From: Rariglobus sp.
Lineage (GTDB): Bacteria > Verrucomicrobiota > Verrucomicrobiia > Opitutales > Opitutaceae
Direction: 5' to 3'
Assembly (NCBI GenBank): GCA_029266495.1
Contig: JAQSWS010000007.1
Coordinates: 28,532-92,531 of the forward strand
DNA: 64,000 bases
Part shown: in pieces, positions 9,293 to 18,084 of the stretch
Numbering within the stretch: position 1 is the first letter of the stretch
How the letters are laid out: every line of letters begins with the position of its first letter
Translations under genes and position numbers: made by a program
Notes under the pieces: model-generated
The model's database searches: none
Told to the model about the DNA's origin: nothing
The model's input: the letters and a program-made list of their open reading frames with translations, nothing else

Positions 9293-9335
9293 CCAATCCC
9301 AATTTGTCACTTAATAAGTGACAAATTGGGATTGG
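9293..9335. repeat. 43-bp perfect palindrome, copy B
   Basis: Arms 9293-9313 and 9315-9335 are exact reverse complements separated by one A. The inner TTTGTCACTTA is identical to copy A at 6735-6777, while the outer part (CCAATCCCAA) differs and is still perfectly matched in the other arm. The heptamer array begins immediately at its right end. Confidence 0.85.
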
Positions 9336-9398
9336 GTCATTGGGTCATTGGTCATTGGTCATTGGTCATTGGTCATTGGTCATTGGTCATTGGTCATT
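9334..9398 (+). repeat. GGTCATT tandem heptamer array (9 units)
   Basis: Two GGGTCATT octamers are followed by seven GGTCATT heptamers in direct tandem. Shorter runs of the same unit, with CGTCATT variants, lie at 43500, 48212, 49916 and 51658, all on the plus strand and all just before or inside the 5' end of a gene. Here the array lies between palindrome copy B and yhbY. Confidence 0.9.
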
Positions 9399-9469
9399 GG
9401 TCATTCCGCGCCTGCGGCGCGGCGTTTCCCTTTGCCAGTCTTCAGCCGGTCGCTTTGCGTGGCGGACAC

Positions 9470-9778
9470 ATGTATGACTTCCCCCTCACCGGCGCGCAGA
9501 AGACGTTTCTCCGCGGCCTCGGCCAAACCCTCGATGCCTCCGTCAAAGTGGGCAAAGGCGGCCTCACGCCCGAGTTTTTCACCGAACTGCAAAAACATCT
9601 CAACGCGCGCGAGTTGATCAAAGTCCGCTTCGTCGCCGCCGACCGCGACGAACGCGCCGCCCTCGCCCCCCAGATCGCCGACAAAGGCCGTTGCATCTGG
9701 ATCAGCTCCGTCGGCGCCACCGCCCTCTTCTTCCGCCAAAACCCCGACCCTGCTCGCCGGGTGATCGAACTGACCTGA
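9470..9778 (+). CDS. yhbY: YhbY-type ribosome-associated RNA-binding protein (CRM domain)
   Basis: The protein has 102 residues and is a single CRS1-YhbY (CRM) domain: LTGAQKTFLRGLGQTLDASV, then VGKGGLTPEFFTELQKHL, ARELIKVRF and the C-terminal GATALFFRQNPD. The GxxG-like loop and length match E. coli YhbY, which binds pre-50S particles. The start was placed at ATG 9470-9472 because the in-frame sequence upstream is heptamer repeat and low-complexity DNA that would encode GHWSLVI repeats not found in the family. Confidence 0.85.
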   Translation: MYDFPLTGAQKTFLRGLGQTLDASVKVGKGGLTPEFFTELQKHLNARELIKVRFVAADRDERAALAPQIADKGRCIWISSVGATALFFRQNPDPARRVIELT

Positions 9779-9789
9779 TTCAACTTCCG

Positions 9790-9958
9790 GAATTTATGGC
9801 CACAAAAAGTCACAAAAATTCCTCGCCGCCTTCGACACCCACCCGCGCGCCTATAGGCGCACGCAAGGCTCCATTCGCAGACCATATTTTCGCGTTTTTT
9901 GTGGCCAATTCCTCCGACGCCTCGCGGCCTTAGCGCCTTCGCGTCTTTGCGTTAAACT
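9790..9958. repeat. Degenerate extragenic repeat before rsgA
   Basis: This gene-free stretch contains ggccacaaaaagtcacaaaaa-like and ttttcgcgttttttgtggcc-like segments in opposite orientation, and ends in gccttagcgccttcgcgtctttgcg. It resembles the repeat at 3840-3965. On the minus strand it gives spurious peptides ending in FNAKTRRR. Only rsgA regulatory sequence is expected within it otherwise. Confidence 0.5.
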
Positions 9959-9965
9959 TCCGTCC

Positions 9966-11087
9966 ATGTCCGCTGACCGCGCTAACGCCACCGTCCTCCG
10001 CTCCTACGGCTGGGATGACGCGTGGGCCGCCGCCTTCGCCCCGCACGCCGCCGCCGGCTACGAGCCGGCCCGCGTCGTGGTCGAGCTGCGCCGGCATTAC
10101 TACGCCGTTCAAACCGAATCCGGCGAAGTCCTCGGCGAACTCACCGGCAAGTTCCACCACGCCGCCGCCCGCGACGCGCAATCCTACCCCGCCGTCGGCG
10201 ACTGGGTCGCCGTGCAAATCGCCTCCGACCGCAGTCGCGCGCAAATCCATGCCCTGCTTCCGCGCCGCTCCCGCTTCTCCCGCCAGGCCGCCGGCGAACG
10301 CCAGGTCGAACAGATCGTCGCCGCCAATATCGACACCGTGTTCCTCGTGAGCGGCCTCGATGCCAACTACAACGCCAAGCGCATCCAGCGCTTCTTCGTG
10401 GCCGCCCGCGACAGCGGCGCGCAGCCCGTCATCATTCTCAACAAATCCGACCTCTGCGACGACCCCGAAGCCGTGCGCTCCGAAATCGAATCAATCGTCC
10501 CCGGCATCCCCGTGTGCATCACGAGCACCTACACGCGCAAGGGGCTCAAATCCCTCGCCGAAACCTACGCCCTCCCCGGCCGCACGCTCACTTTCGTCGG
10601 CTCCTCCGGCGCCGGCAAATCCACCCTCATCAACCGCCTGCTGAAAGACCCCGACGCCATGCCGACGGCCGAGGTCCGCGAGAAGGACAGCCGCGGCCGC
10701 CATACCACCACGCGGCGCGAACTCACGCAAACGCCGACCGGCGCCCTCGTGATCGACACGCCCGGCATGCGCGAATTCCAGCTCTGGGACGCGAAAGAGG
10801 CCGTCGAGGACGCCTATCCCGACATCATCAACCTCGCCGCGCAGTGCCGCTTCAGCCGGTGCACGCACCTCACCGAACCGGGTTGCGCGATCCGCGCCGC
10901 CCTCGAGGCCGGCACGATTCCCCCCGAGCGTCTCGACAGCTATTTCAAACTCAAGGCCGAGCAGGCGGCCAAGATCCCGAAGCTCCGCAAACCGGGCGCC
11001 CATGCCAGCGGCCCCGGCTGGCGCAAACGCGCCGACGAGAAAACCTCCCGTCCCTTCCACCATCGTCAGCACCGCGATGATGAATAA
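9966..11087 (+). CDS. rsgA: Ribosome small-subunit-dependent GTPase RsgA
   Basis: The protein has 373 residues. It shows the circularly permuted GTPase order of the family: G4 NKSD at 159-162 comes before the P-loop GSSGAGKST at 212-220, and then G3 as DTPGMRE. An N-terminal OB-like region precedes it and a C-terminal zinc-binding segment (CRFSRCTHLTEPGCAIRAAL) follows. RsgA assists late 30S maturation. The C-terminal tail (KLRKPGAHASGPGWRKRADE onward) is Arg/Lys/His-rich. Start at ATG 9966. Confidence 0.93.
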   Translation: MSADRANATVLRSYGWDDAWAAAFAPHAAAGYEPARVVVELRRHYYAVQTESGEVLGELTGKFHHAAARDAQSYPAVGDWVAVQIASDRSRAQIHALLPRRSRFSRQAAGERQVEQIVAANIDTVFLVSGLDANYNAKRIQRFFVAARDSGAQPVIILNKSDLCDDPEAVRSEIESIVPGIPVCITSTYTRKGLKSLAETYALPGRTLTFVGSSGAGKSTLINRLLKDPDAMPTAEVREKDSRGRHTTTRRELTQTPTGALVIDTPGMREFQLWDAKEAVEDAYPDIINLAAQCRFSRCTHLTEPGCAIRAALEAGTIPPERLDSYFKLKAEQAAKIPKLRKPGAHASGPGWRKRADEKTSRPFHHRQHRDDE

Positions 11088-11566
11088 CACTGTTGGTCCG
11101 CCACACCTCTTCACGCGGTAAAAAGAATGCGATTTTGACGGAGGCTCCTTGAGAGGAATCTCCACTTTCCGGAGCCCCCGAAGCATTTAATAAATGCACA
11201 GCCGTTATCTGCGGCTTGAAAGTAGGGCGGGACCGCTGGGACCGCCGTGAATTCCAGAGGGGAAACGCATCCAACCCGGCGCACCCGGCAATCACGCCTA
11301 CCCTGGGTGGCTGTCGGTTCATTTGAACCGCACAGTCATGTAGTGGCTAGTGGATACTAGGCCTGAATTCTTCCACGTCCCGGTAAAAGCGAACCTACCG
11401 CTGGTGGGGTTGCCTCGGAGTCGCATTGGGCGGAGACCCACTCATGCCGCTCCCTCCGGCCTGCTACGCTGGAACCGAATTCCGCTTCGCTTGTCGAGCA
11501 GCCACCCCGCCGCCGTCCCCAGCGGCCGGCACCTGAGCATATCAAAGCGGCCACCCCACCGCATTC
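11088..11566. other. Gene-free interval
   Basis: No credible coding sequence is seen in these about 480 bases. It contains a 24-nt repeat at 11224-11247 that recurs at 48169-48192. A short imperfect dyad built from ggaggctcc and ggagcccc lies at about 11141-11178. Otherwise nothing recognisable is present. Confidence 0.5.
11224..11247 (+). repeat. AGGGCGG...CCGCCG short palindromic repeat, copy 1
   Basis: A 24-nt element with GGCGG and CCGCC ends around a GACCGCTGGGA centre. A second copy with four differences lies at 48169-48192 inside the 5' end of a coding sequence. Confidence 0.5.
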
Positions 11567-12160
11567 ATGAAAACCCTCCCCACCCTGCTAGCGATCTCTG
11601 CCCTTGTATTGTTCATCGTCAGCACCACCGCGGCCTGCCGCAGTGCCAAGTCCCTGCTTCCACCCCGTTATGTGGTGAACTCCGAACAGGAGGCCCACAC
11701 GCTCGGCGGCTGGCCACAGACCGTTCCCGTCGCGGGAACGGGCAGCATGAAGCCCTATATTCCCGGGAGCACCGATCCCAACGACGTCGTCGCCGTCGCC
11801 GCGGTCGAAAGCCCGCCCTACGAAGCCCTGAAAAAAGGCGACCTCGTAATCTACCGCTGGAAAAACAAACTCGTGATCCACCAGATCGTGGCACGCCAGG
11901 GAAAGAACTGGATCGCTGCGGGCCTCAACAACTCGTATTACGACGGGCCCGTCGTCAGTCGTGAAACCTTTTTGAACCGGGTAAAACAAGTCTACGTTCT
12001 CGCACAGGCTTCTAAACGTCTAGGCTCCGATGCAATCAGGGCACAGTCCCAGGCCTCCCCCTTCGCGACTCGATCCTATCGCGAATCAGGCCGGGAAACC
12101 CGAATGGCTTCACTCCACGTAAAACCCCGGCTGAAATCCCGGCCCGGATCACATCCTTGA
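11567..12160 (+). CDS. Signal peptidase I-like S24/S26 protein with Ser-His-type active site
   Basis: The protein has 197 residues. One N-terminal hydrophobic segment (about 5-24) ends in TAAC, a weak lipobox, so it is either a signal anchor or a lipoprotein. The catalytic region has TGSMKP with Ser60, KKGDLVIY, then KLVIHQIV with His105 where bacterial LepB would have Lys, and a later NNSYYDGPVV with Asp126. This order is that of the ER/archaeal-type signal peptidases (Ser-His-Asp). It could process a few specific exported proteins rather than act as the general enzyme. The last about 45 residues are basic and not part of the fold. It appears to be a single gene. Confidence 0.65.
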   Translation: MKTLPTLLAISALVLFIVSTTAACRSAKSLLPPRYVVNSEQEAHTLGGWPQTVPVAGTGSMKPYIPGSTDPNDVVAVAAVESPPYEALKKGDLVIYRWKNKLVIHQIVARQGKNWIAAGLNNSYYDGPVVSRETFLNRVKQVYVLAQASKRLGSDAIRAQSQASPFATRSYRESGRETRMASLHVKPRLKSRPGSHP

Positions 12161-12307
12161 GCGCACCGTGCGTCCGCAGGGACGCCCGCTCATCAACCCG
12201 CCGGAATGGACGGGCCCAAGGCGGGCGCCTGCGGGCTCAGGCGCAGGCGCGTGGCTTGCCCACATCCGGTTCGGCTGCCGTTTTATCTTAATAGCCCGAC
12301 TCCCGGC

Positions 12308-14401
12308 TCATGCCCGCGTCACATCCTTGATCGGGTATTGCGTCACGGTGACGCCCTTCGCCCCGCGGCTGCCGATCGTGAGCTCCTTCAGGTCGAATTC
12401 GAAGTCCTTTACGCGCGCCGAGCAGCGTCCGCTCAACTGCACGCGGATCTTCGCCGGCATGCTTTCCTTGTTCTTCGTCTCGTCGAAAAACACCAGCTTC
12501 GAGCCTTCGCTCGCCGCGAGGTTGTAGACCTTCTCGCGCGTGGTGCCTCCCAGCTGGAAACGCTTGGCGAAAGCCTTGCCGCTTTCCTTGTCCTGGTAAA
12601 CCACCGTGTAGAAGCGGTCGTCGCCGTCCTTCGGGATGACATGCAGGTGGCGGATGTCTTTTCCGACAAAGACCTTGTCGGCGACCTTCACGACCTTGCA
12701 CGTTGCGTCGCCCATGAAGCACACCACGTCGTCCAGGATCGTGCACTCGGTGATGAATTCGTGCTGGCGCCAGTTGAGCCCGACGAAACCTTCCTCGCGA
12801 TTGACGTAGAGCTTCTGGTTGGCGACCACGACCTGCGCGGCGCTGATCTGCTCGATCTCGTCGTAGGTCGTGCGGCGCTTGCGGCCCTTGCCATATTTTT
12901 CCTGCAGGGTCTCGAACCACTTGATCGCGAACTCGGTGAGGTGCGCGAGGTCGTGCTTCGTCTGCTTGATGTCGGCCTCGATCGCCTTGATGGCCTCGTC
13001 GGCCTTGAAACGGTTGTAGGCGGAGATGCGCTTGATGCGGATCTCGGTCAGGCGGGTGACATCCTCGTCGGTGATCGCACGGCGCAGTTTTTTAACGAAG
13101 GGCTTCAAGCCTTCATGAATCTCGGCCAGGACGCTTTCCCACGTCTTCGACTGCTCGATGCGGCGGTAGATGCGCTCCTCGATGAAGATGCGCTCGAGGG
13201 AATCCCAGTGCCACTGCTGCTCGAGCTCGCCGAGCTTGATTTCGAGTTCCTGCTTGAGGAGCTGGACGGTCTTGTCGACCGAGCGTCGCAGAATTTCGGA
13301 TACACCGAGGAACACGGGCTTGTCCTGGCCGTCGATCGTGTCGATCACGCAGGCCGCGGGGGAGAGGGACACCTGGCAGTCGGTGAACACGTAGAGCTGG
13401 TTGATCAGCTTGTCGGCCTCGGCGCCCTGCGGGAGGTGGACGAGGATCTCGACCGACTCGGAGGTGTTGTCGTCGACATGCTTGATCTTGATCTTGCCCT
13501 TGGCGTTGGCGGCGAGGATCGACTCGATGAGCGAGGTGGTGGTGGTGCCGTAGGGCAGCTCGGTGATGGCGATCTGATATTTGCCGCGGGCCTCCATCTT
13601 GGCGCGGATCTTCACCTTCGCCCCGCGCTCACCGTCGTTGTAGTCGGCGAAATCGGCGATGCCGCCGGAGGGGAAGTCGGGAACCAGCTTGAAGCGTTTG
13701 CCCTGGAGGTGGTTGATCGCGCAGCGGCAGATGTCGTTGAAATTGTGCGGCAGGATCTTGGTCGAGAGGCCGACCGCGATGCCCTCGGCACCGTCGAGGA
13801 GCACGATGGGGAACTTGGCGGGCAGCGTGACGGGCTCCTTGGCGCGGCCGTCGTAGCTGGACTGCCAGACGGTGGTCTTCGGGTTGAAAAGAACCTCGCG
13901 GGCGAACGGAGTGAGGCGGGCCTCGATGTAACGGGGCGCGGCCGCGTCATCGCCGGTGAGGAGGTTGCCGAAGTTGCCCTGCGGCTCGACCAAGTAGCCG
14001 CGCTGGCCCATGCCAACGAGGGCCGCGCCGATGGAGGCGTCGCCGTGCGGATGGTAGCGCATGCAGGCGCCGACGATATTGGCGACCTTGTGGAAACGGC
14101 CGTCGTCCTGCTCCCAAAACGTGTGGAGGATCCGGCGCTGCACGGGCTTCAAGCCGTCGTCGATATGCGGAACGGCGCGGTCGAGAATGACGTAGCTCGC
14201 GTATTCAAGGAACCACGACTTGTAGGATGCGGCGAGCGGGGCGTGGTCGTTGGTCTTCGGTGCCTCGGGCTCGGCGGCGACCAGTTCGGTCGCCTCGGCG
14301 GAGTCCGATGGGCCGGCAGGCGGAATGACCCCGCCGGCATCGGCATTGGAATTCAGCGGAAGTTGCGGCTGGTCGTCTTTGGGATCGTTGCGTTTGGGCA
14401 T
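12308..14401 (-). CDS. parC: DNA topoisomerase IV subunit A
   Basis: The protein has 697 residues. After a 55-residue Pro/Ala/Glu-rich N-terminal extension comes the winged-helix domain (DGLKPVQRRIL) with catalytic Tyr158 in AAPRYIEARL, then the tower and coiled-coil domains and a short C-terminal beta-propeller-like domain. It lacks a clear GyrA box, and its partner gene is the ParE-like subunit, so topoisomerase IV is preferred to gyrase. The quinolone-binding positions equivalent to E. coli ParC Ser80 and Glu84 appear to be Ala (HPHGDASIGAAL). It is transcribed 80 bp downstream of parE and probably in one operon. Confidence 0.88.
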   Translation of the reverse strand: MPKRNDPKDDQPQLPLNSNADAGGVIPPAGPSDSAEATELVAAEPEAPKTNDHAPLAASYKSWFLEYASYVILDRAVPHIDDGLKPVQRRILHTFWEQDDGRFHKVANIVGACMRYHPHGDASIGAALVGMGQRGYLVEPQGNFGNLLTGDDAAAPRYIEARLTPFAREVLFNPKTTVWQSSYDGRAKEPVTLPAKFPIVLLDGAEGIAVGLSTKILPHNFNDICRCAINHLQGKRFKLVPDFPSGGIADFADYNDGERGAKVKIRAKMEARGKYQIAITELPYGTTTTSLIESILAANAKGKIKIKHVDDNTSESVEILVHLPQGAEADKLINQLYVFTDCQVSLSPAACVIDTIDGQDKPVFLGVSEILRRSVDKTVQLLKQELEIKLGELEQQWHWDSLERIFIEERIYRRIEQSKTWESVLAEIHEGLKPFVKKLRRAITDEDVTRLTEIRIKRISAYNRFKADEAIKAIEADIKQTKHDLAHLTEFAIKWFETLQEKYGKGRKRRTTYDEIEQISAAQVVVANQKLYVNREEGFVGLNWRQHEFITECTILDDVVCFMGDATCKVVKVADKVFVGKDIRHLHVIPKDGDDRFYTVVYQDKESGKAFAKRFQLGGTTREKVYNLAASEGSKLVFFDETKNKESMPAKIRVQLSGRCSARVKDFEFDLKELTIGSRGAKGVTVTQYPIKDVTRA

Positions 14402-14480
14402 CTACGGGAAAATTAAGTGGCCGTTGGCGGGTCGATAAAATGTGAGGGAGAAATCGTCCGGTGGTGAACCTTCAAGCTCA

Positions 14481-16325
14481 TTACCCAACGTCCACCAGGT
14501 CCTTCTCCACCCTGAGGTTTCCGATGATGAAGTCCTGCCGGTCGGGAGTGTTCTTGCCCATGTAGAACGTGAGCAGGCCTTCGACGTCATGAAGGCGGTC
14601 GAGGGTGACCTTTTCGGCGCGCATGTTTTCGCCGATGAAGTCCTTGAACTCGGCCGGACTGACTTCGCCCAAGCCTTTGAAGCGGGTGATCTCGGCACTC
14701 TGCCCGAGCTTGTGGAGCGCGGCCTGTTTCTCGGCTTCGCTGTAGCAGTAGCGCGTCTCCTTCTTGTTGCGCACCCGGAAGAGCGGCGTCTCCAGGATGA
14801 AGAGATGGCCCTGCGTGATCAGCTCGGGGAAAAACTGGAGGATGAAGGAGAGCAGCAGGAGGCGAATGTGCATGCCGTCCACATCGGCATCGGTCGCGAT
14901 GATGACCTTGTTGTAGCGCAGGCCGTCCATGCCTTCCTCGATGTTGAGCGCGCTTTGAAGGAGGTGAAATTCCTCGTTCTCGTAGATGACCTTTTTGGTG
15001 AGGCCAAAGGTGTTGAGCGGTTTGCCCTTCAACGCGAAGACCGCCTGGGTCTGCACGTCGCGGCACGAGGTGAGCGAACCGGCGGCGGAGTCGCCCTCAA
15101 CGATGAAGAGGGAGCTGTCCTCGGCGCGTTTGTCCTTGGAATCGAGGTGAACGCGGCAATCACGGAGCTTGCGGTTGTGAAGCGAGGCTTTTTTGGCCCG
15201 TTCGCGGGCGAGGTTGCGAATGCCGGAGAGCTCCTTGCGCTCACGTTCGCTCTCTTCGATTTTGCGCTTGAGGGCGTCGGCCGCCTCGGGGTTGCGGTGA
15301 AGCCAGTTATCGAGGTGTTGCTGGAGAAAGCCGCCGATGAACTGGCGGATGGTCGGACCTTTGGGACCGAGATCGGTCGAGCCGAGCTTGGTCTTGGTCT
15401 GCGACTCGAAGACGGGCTCCTGCACGCGCACGGAGACGGCCGCGATGATCGACTGGCGGATGTCGGCGGCGTCGTATTCCTTTTTGAAAAAATTGCGGAT
15501 GGTCGCGACAAAGGCCTCGCGGAAGGCGGCGAGATGCGTGCCGCCCATGGTGGTGTGCTGGCCGTTGACGAAGGAGTAGTATTCCTCGCCGTAGTGGGCG
15601 CCGTGGGTGATCGCGACCTCGATATCCTCGGCCTCGAGGTGAGCCATCGCGTAGAGCGGCTCGCCGGTGAGTTTTTTGGTGAGGAGGTCCTTGAGACCGT
15701 TTTCGGATTTATAGGCCTTGCCGTTGAACGTGAGCGTAAGGCCACGGTTCAGGTAGGCGTAGTTCCAGAGCATCTCCTCGATGAACTCCGTGCGAAATTT
15801 GAAATCCTTGCCAAAGAGCGCCTCGTCGGGCGTGAAGGCGATGATCGTGCCGTTCTTCTCGGTGGTCTTGTGGGTTTTGTGATCCTTGCGGAGCTTGCCC
15901 TGCTCGAACTCGACGATGCGGGTTTCGCCTTCGCGGATCGCCTGGGCCGAGAAATAAATGGAGAGGGCGTTGACGGCCTTCTGGCCGACGCCGTTCAGGC
16001 CGACGGACTTCTGGAAGGTCTCGCTGTCGTATTTCGCGCCGGTGTTGATGATCGAAACGCAATCGACCAGCTTCCCAAGCGGGATGCCGCGTCCGTAATC
16101 ACGCACGCGCAAGGTGCGGTCGGTGAGTTCGATCTCGATCTTCTTGCCGTAGCCCATCGTGAACTCGTCGATGGAGTTATCGATGGTTTCCTTGAGGAGG
16201 ACGTAGATGCCGTCCTCGGCATTGGAGCCGCTGCCGAGGCGCCCGATATACATGCCGGGGCGCAGGCGGATGTGTTCGAGCGGTGAAAGGGTCTTGATCG
16301 AGTCTTCGGTGTAAGCGTTGGCCAT
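14481..16325 (-). CDS. parE: DNA topoisomerase IV subunit B
   Basis: The protein has 614 residues. The GHKL ATPase part has [15 protein letters not shown], the Asn-containing [10 protein letters not shown] and GRGIPLG, followed by the transducer domain and a TOPRIM domain ([27 protein letters not shown]). The C-terminus contains the usual [10 protein letters not shown]. The length is short compared with GyrB, which often carries an insertion. It forms the ATPase/TOPRIM half of topoisomerase IV with the adjacent parC product. Start at ATG 16323-16325. Confidence 0.9.
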   Translation of the reverse strand: MANAYTEDSIKTLSPLEHIRLRPGMYIGRLGSGSNAEDGIYVLLKETIDNSIDEFTMGYGKKIEIELTDRTLRVRDYGRGIPLGKLVDCVSIINTGAKYDSETFQKSVGLNGVGQKAVNALSIYFSAQAIREGETRIVEFEQGKLRKDHKTHKTTEKNGTIIAFTPDEALFGKDFKFRTEFIEEMLWNYAYLNRGLTLTFNGKAYKSENGLKDLLTKKLTGEPLYAMAHLEAEDIEVAITHGAHYGEEYYSFVNGQHTTMGGTHLAAFREAFVATIRNFFKKEYDAADIRQSIIAAVSVRVQEPVFESQTKTKLGSTDLGPKGPTIRQFIGGFLQQHLDNWLHRNPEAADALKRKIEESERERKELSGIRNLARERAKKASLHNRKLRDCRVHLDSKDKRAEDSSLFIVEGDSAAGSLTSCRDVQTQAVFALKGKPLNTFGLTKKVIYENEEFHLLQSALNIEEGMDGLRYNKVIIATDADVDGMHIRLLLLSFILQFFPELITQGHLFILETPLFRVRNKKETRYCYSEAEKQAALHKLGQSAEITRFKGLGEVSPAEFKDFIGENMRAEKVTLDRLHDVEGLLTFYMGKNTPDRQDFIIGNLRVEKDLVDVG

Positions 16326-16443
16326 GAGGGAGCGCGGAAAAGTTAACGACTGCGGCCAAGGCAGGGCCGCGCCTCCGTGCTGACAAGGTAAAACTTAACC
16401 GTTTCCTCAATCCAAGGGTCGGACGCCCCTGCACATCACCCGC

Positions 16444-17934
16444 TTACACCATTGCAGCGTCACGCATGTCGCCGGTGAGCAGGAACTGCTCGTGCAGGGC
16501 GAAGGCGCGGCTGAGCGTCTGCGGCGTCTGCCCGTGCTTCGCCATCTCGAAATAGTGCATGAGCGGGTCGTGGAACTGGGGATGGGCGCACTTTTCGATG
16601 ATCAGGCGGGCACGCTCGTTAGGGTTCTTGCCGCGAAGGTCGGCCACGCCGTTTTCGGTGACCACCACCTGCACGGAGTGTTCGCTGTGATCCATGTGCG
16701 AAACCAAGGGAACGATCGTGCTGATCTTGCCCCCCTTGGCGGAGGACGGGCACGTGAAGATGGAAATATGGGCGTTGCGCGTGAAATCGCCCGAACCACC
16801 GATGCCGTTCATGAGGTTGGTGCCCATGATGTGCGTCGAGTTGATGTTGCCGAAAATGTCCACCTCGATGGCGGTATTCACCGTGATGATACCGAGGCGG
16901 CGCACGATCTCGGGATTATTGGTGATCTCCTGCGGACGCAGCAGGATGCGAGATCGGAAAAACTCCAGGTCGTCGTAAAACTTGCGCAACACATCCTGGG
17001 CGATGGTCAGCGAGGTGCCGGTGGCGAACCTGACCTTGCCGGCGCGCACCAAGTCGATGACGGAATCCTGGATCACCTCGGAATACATCTCGAACGGGGG
17101 TATGTCGGGATGTGCGCCCAGACCGCCGAGGACGGCATTGGCGATGTTGCCCACGCCGGACTGAATGGGAAGAAACTCCCTGGGGATGCGGCCGGCGTGG
17201 AGTTCGCCGGCGATGAACCCGGCGACGTTGCGCCCGATGCGCTCGGTCGTGTCGTCGGCGGGCTCGAAGCCGCCGGTTTCGTCAGGCATGTTGTTCTCGA
17301 CGATCCCGACGATCTTCCGCGGATCGACCTTCACCGTCTGGGTGCCGATGCGGTCGGACGGGCGTAAAATCGGAATCGGCTGACGAAACGGCGGATCAAG
17401 CGGTTCATAGATGTCGTGAAACCCGCGCAGCTTCGGGGAATGGAAACGGTTTACCTCGATGATGATTTTCTGCGCGCAACGCAGGAACGTGGGCGAAGCA
17501 CCGACCGAGGTGGAGAGCACGATCTCGCCGTCGGCGGTCACATCGCAGGCCTCGACGATGGCCCAGTCGAACGGACCGAGAAAACCGCTGCGCACCTGCT
17601 GCGGCAGGTGGGAGAGGTGCATGTCGAAAAACCGGGTGCGGCCGGCATTGATGCTTTCGCGCAGCGACTTGTTGCTCTGGTAAGGCGTGCGCCAGGAGAT
17701 GGCGTCGGCGCGGGCCAGTTCGCCATCGAGCGAATCCCCGGTGGAGGCGCCGGACACGATCGCGACCTTGAAAGGGCGGCCGGCGGCGTGCTCGGCGCGG
17801 GCGCGGACCGCGAGGGCGCGCGGCACGACCTTGGCCGCCCCGGCCGGGGTGAATCCACTTACTCCGAGCGTCTGCCCGTTTTGAATAAGAGCGGCCGCTT
17901 CATCGGCCGTGAGGGTGGGAAAAGGAAAGCTCAT
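16444..17934 (-). CDS. Acetyl-CoA hydrolase/succinate CoA-transferase family protein
   Basis: The protein has 496 residues counted from ATG 17932-17934 (MSFPFPTLTADEAAALIQNG). The two class I CoA-transferase halves are visible: GVSGFTPAGAAKVVPRAL near the N-terminus and QSGVGNIANAVLGGLG followed by MYSEVIQDSVIDL, whose Glu is the expected acyl carrier. DPLMHYFEMAK and LREQFLL-like sequences at the C-terminus also fit the succinate:acetate CoA-transferase group (Cat1/AarC/ScpC). It would exchange CoA between acetyl, succinyl or propionyl groups in central carbon flow. An upstream start at 18051 would add 39 residues with no family support. The enzyme's substrates need biochemical proof. Confidence 0.85.
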   Translation of the reverse strand: MSFPFPTLTADEAAALIQNGQTLGVSGFTPAGAAKVVPRALAVRARAEHAAGRPFKVAIVSGASTGDSLDGELARADAISWRTPYQSNKSLRESINAGRTRFFDMHLSHLPQQVRSGFLGPFDWAIVEACDVTADGEIVLSTSVGASPTFLRCAQKIIIEVNRFHSPKLRGFHDIYEPLDPPFRQPIPILRPSDRIGTQTVKVDPRKIVGIVENNMPDETGGFEPADDTTERIGRNVAGFIAGELHAGRIPREFLPIQSGVGNIANAVLGGLGAHPDIPPFEMYSEVIQDSVIDLVRAGKVRFATGTSLTIAQDVLRKFYDDLEFFRSRILLRPQEITNNPEIVRRLGIITVNTAIEVDIFGNINSTHIMGTNLMNGIGGSGDFTRNAHISIFTCPSSAKGGKISTIVPLVSHMDHSEHSVQVVVTENGVADLRGKNPNERARLIIEKCAHPQFHDPLMHYFEMAKHGQTPQTLSRAFALHEQFLLTGDMRDAAMV

Positions 17935-18084
17935 GGGATCTGAGAGTATGCGCGCTTGCTCCCGCAGACACCAATCGCGTTTTGCCAATGGCTGCGCATT
18001 CCTTGCGTGGCCCTCTCCGCTGGCTTCCGAGGGTGAGCTTGCCGTGGGCATCCGGGTCGATAGGTTTGGCCTTCATCCCCATCT

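Noticed and set aside
9334-9398. Heptamer array as a CRISPR or a coding repeat (GHWSLVI)
   Set aside because: Units are 7 bp with no spacers, so it is not CRISPR; in-frame coding upstream of yhbY is not supported by the YhbY family start.
12225-12250. GC hairpin between the signal-peptidase-like gene and parC as a terminator
   Set aside because: An 8-bp arm pair (GCGCCTGC/GCAGGCGC) exists but there is no T-run on either side, so a terminator is not supported.
12206-14416. Long plus-strand open frame opposite parC
   Set aside because: The parC frame has full motif support; the opposite frame is a GC-rich shadow rich in Asp/Leu/Val with no motifs.
14442-16286. Long plus-strand open frame opposite parE
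   Set aside because: It mirrors parE exactly and shows no family motif; parE itself is certain.
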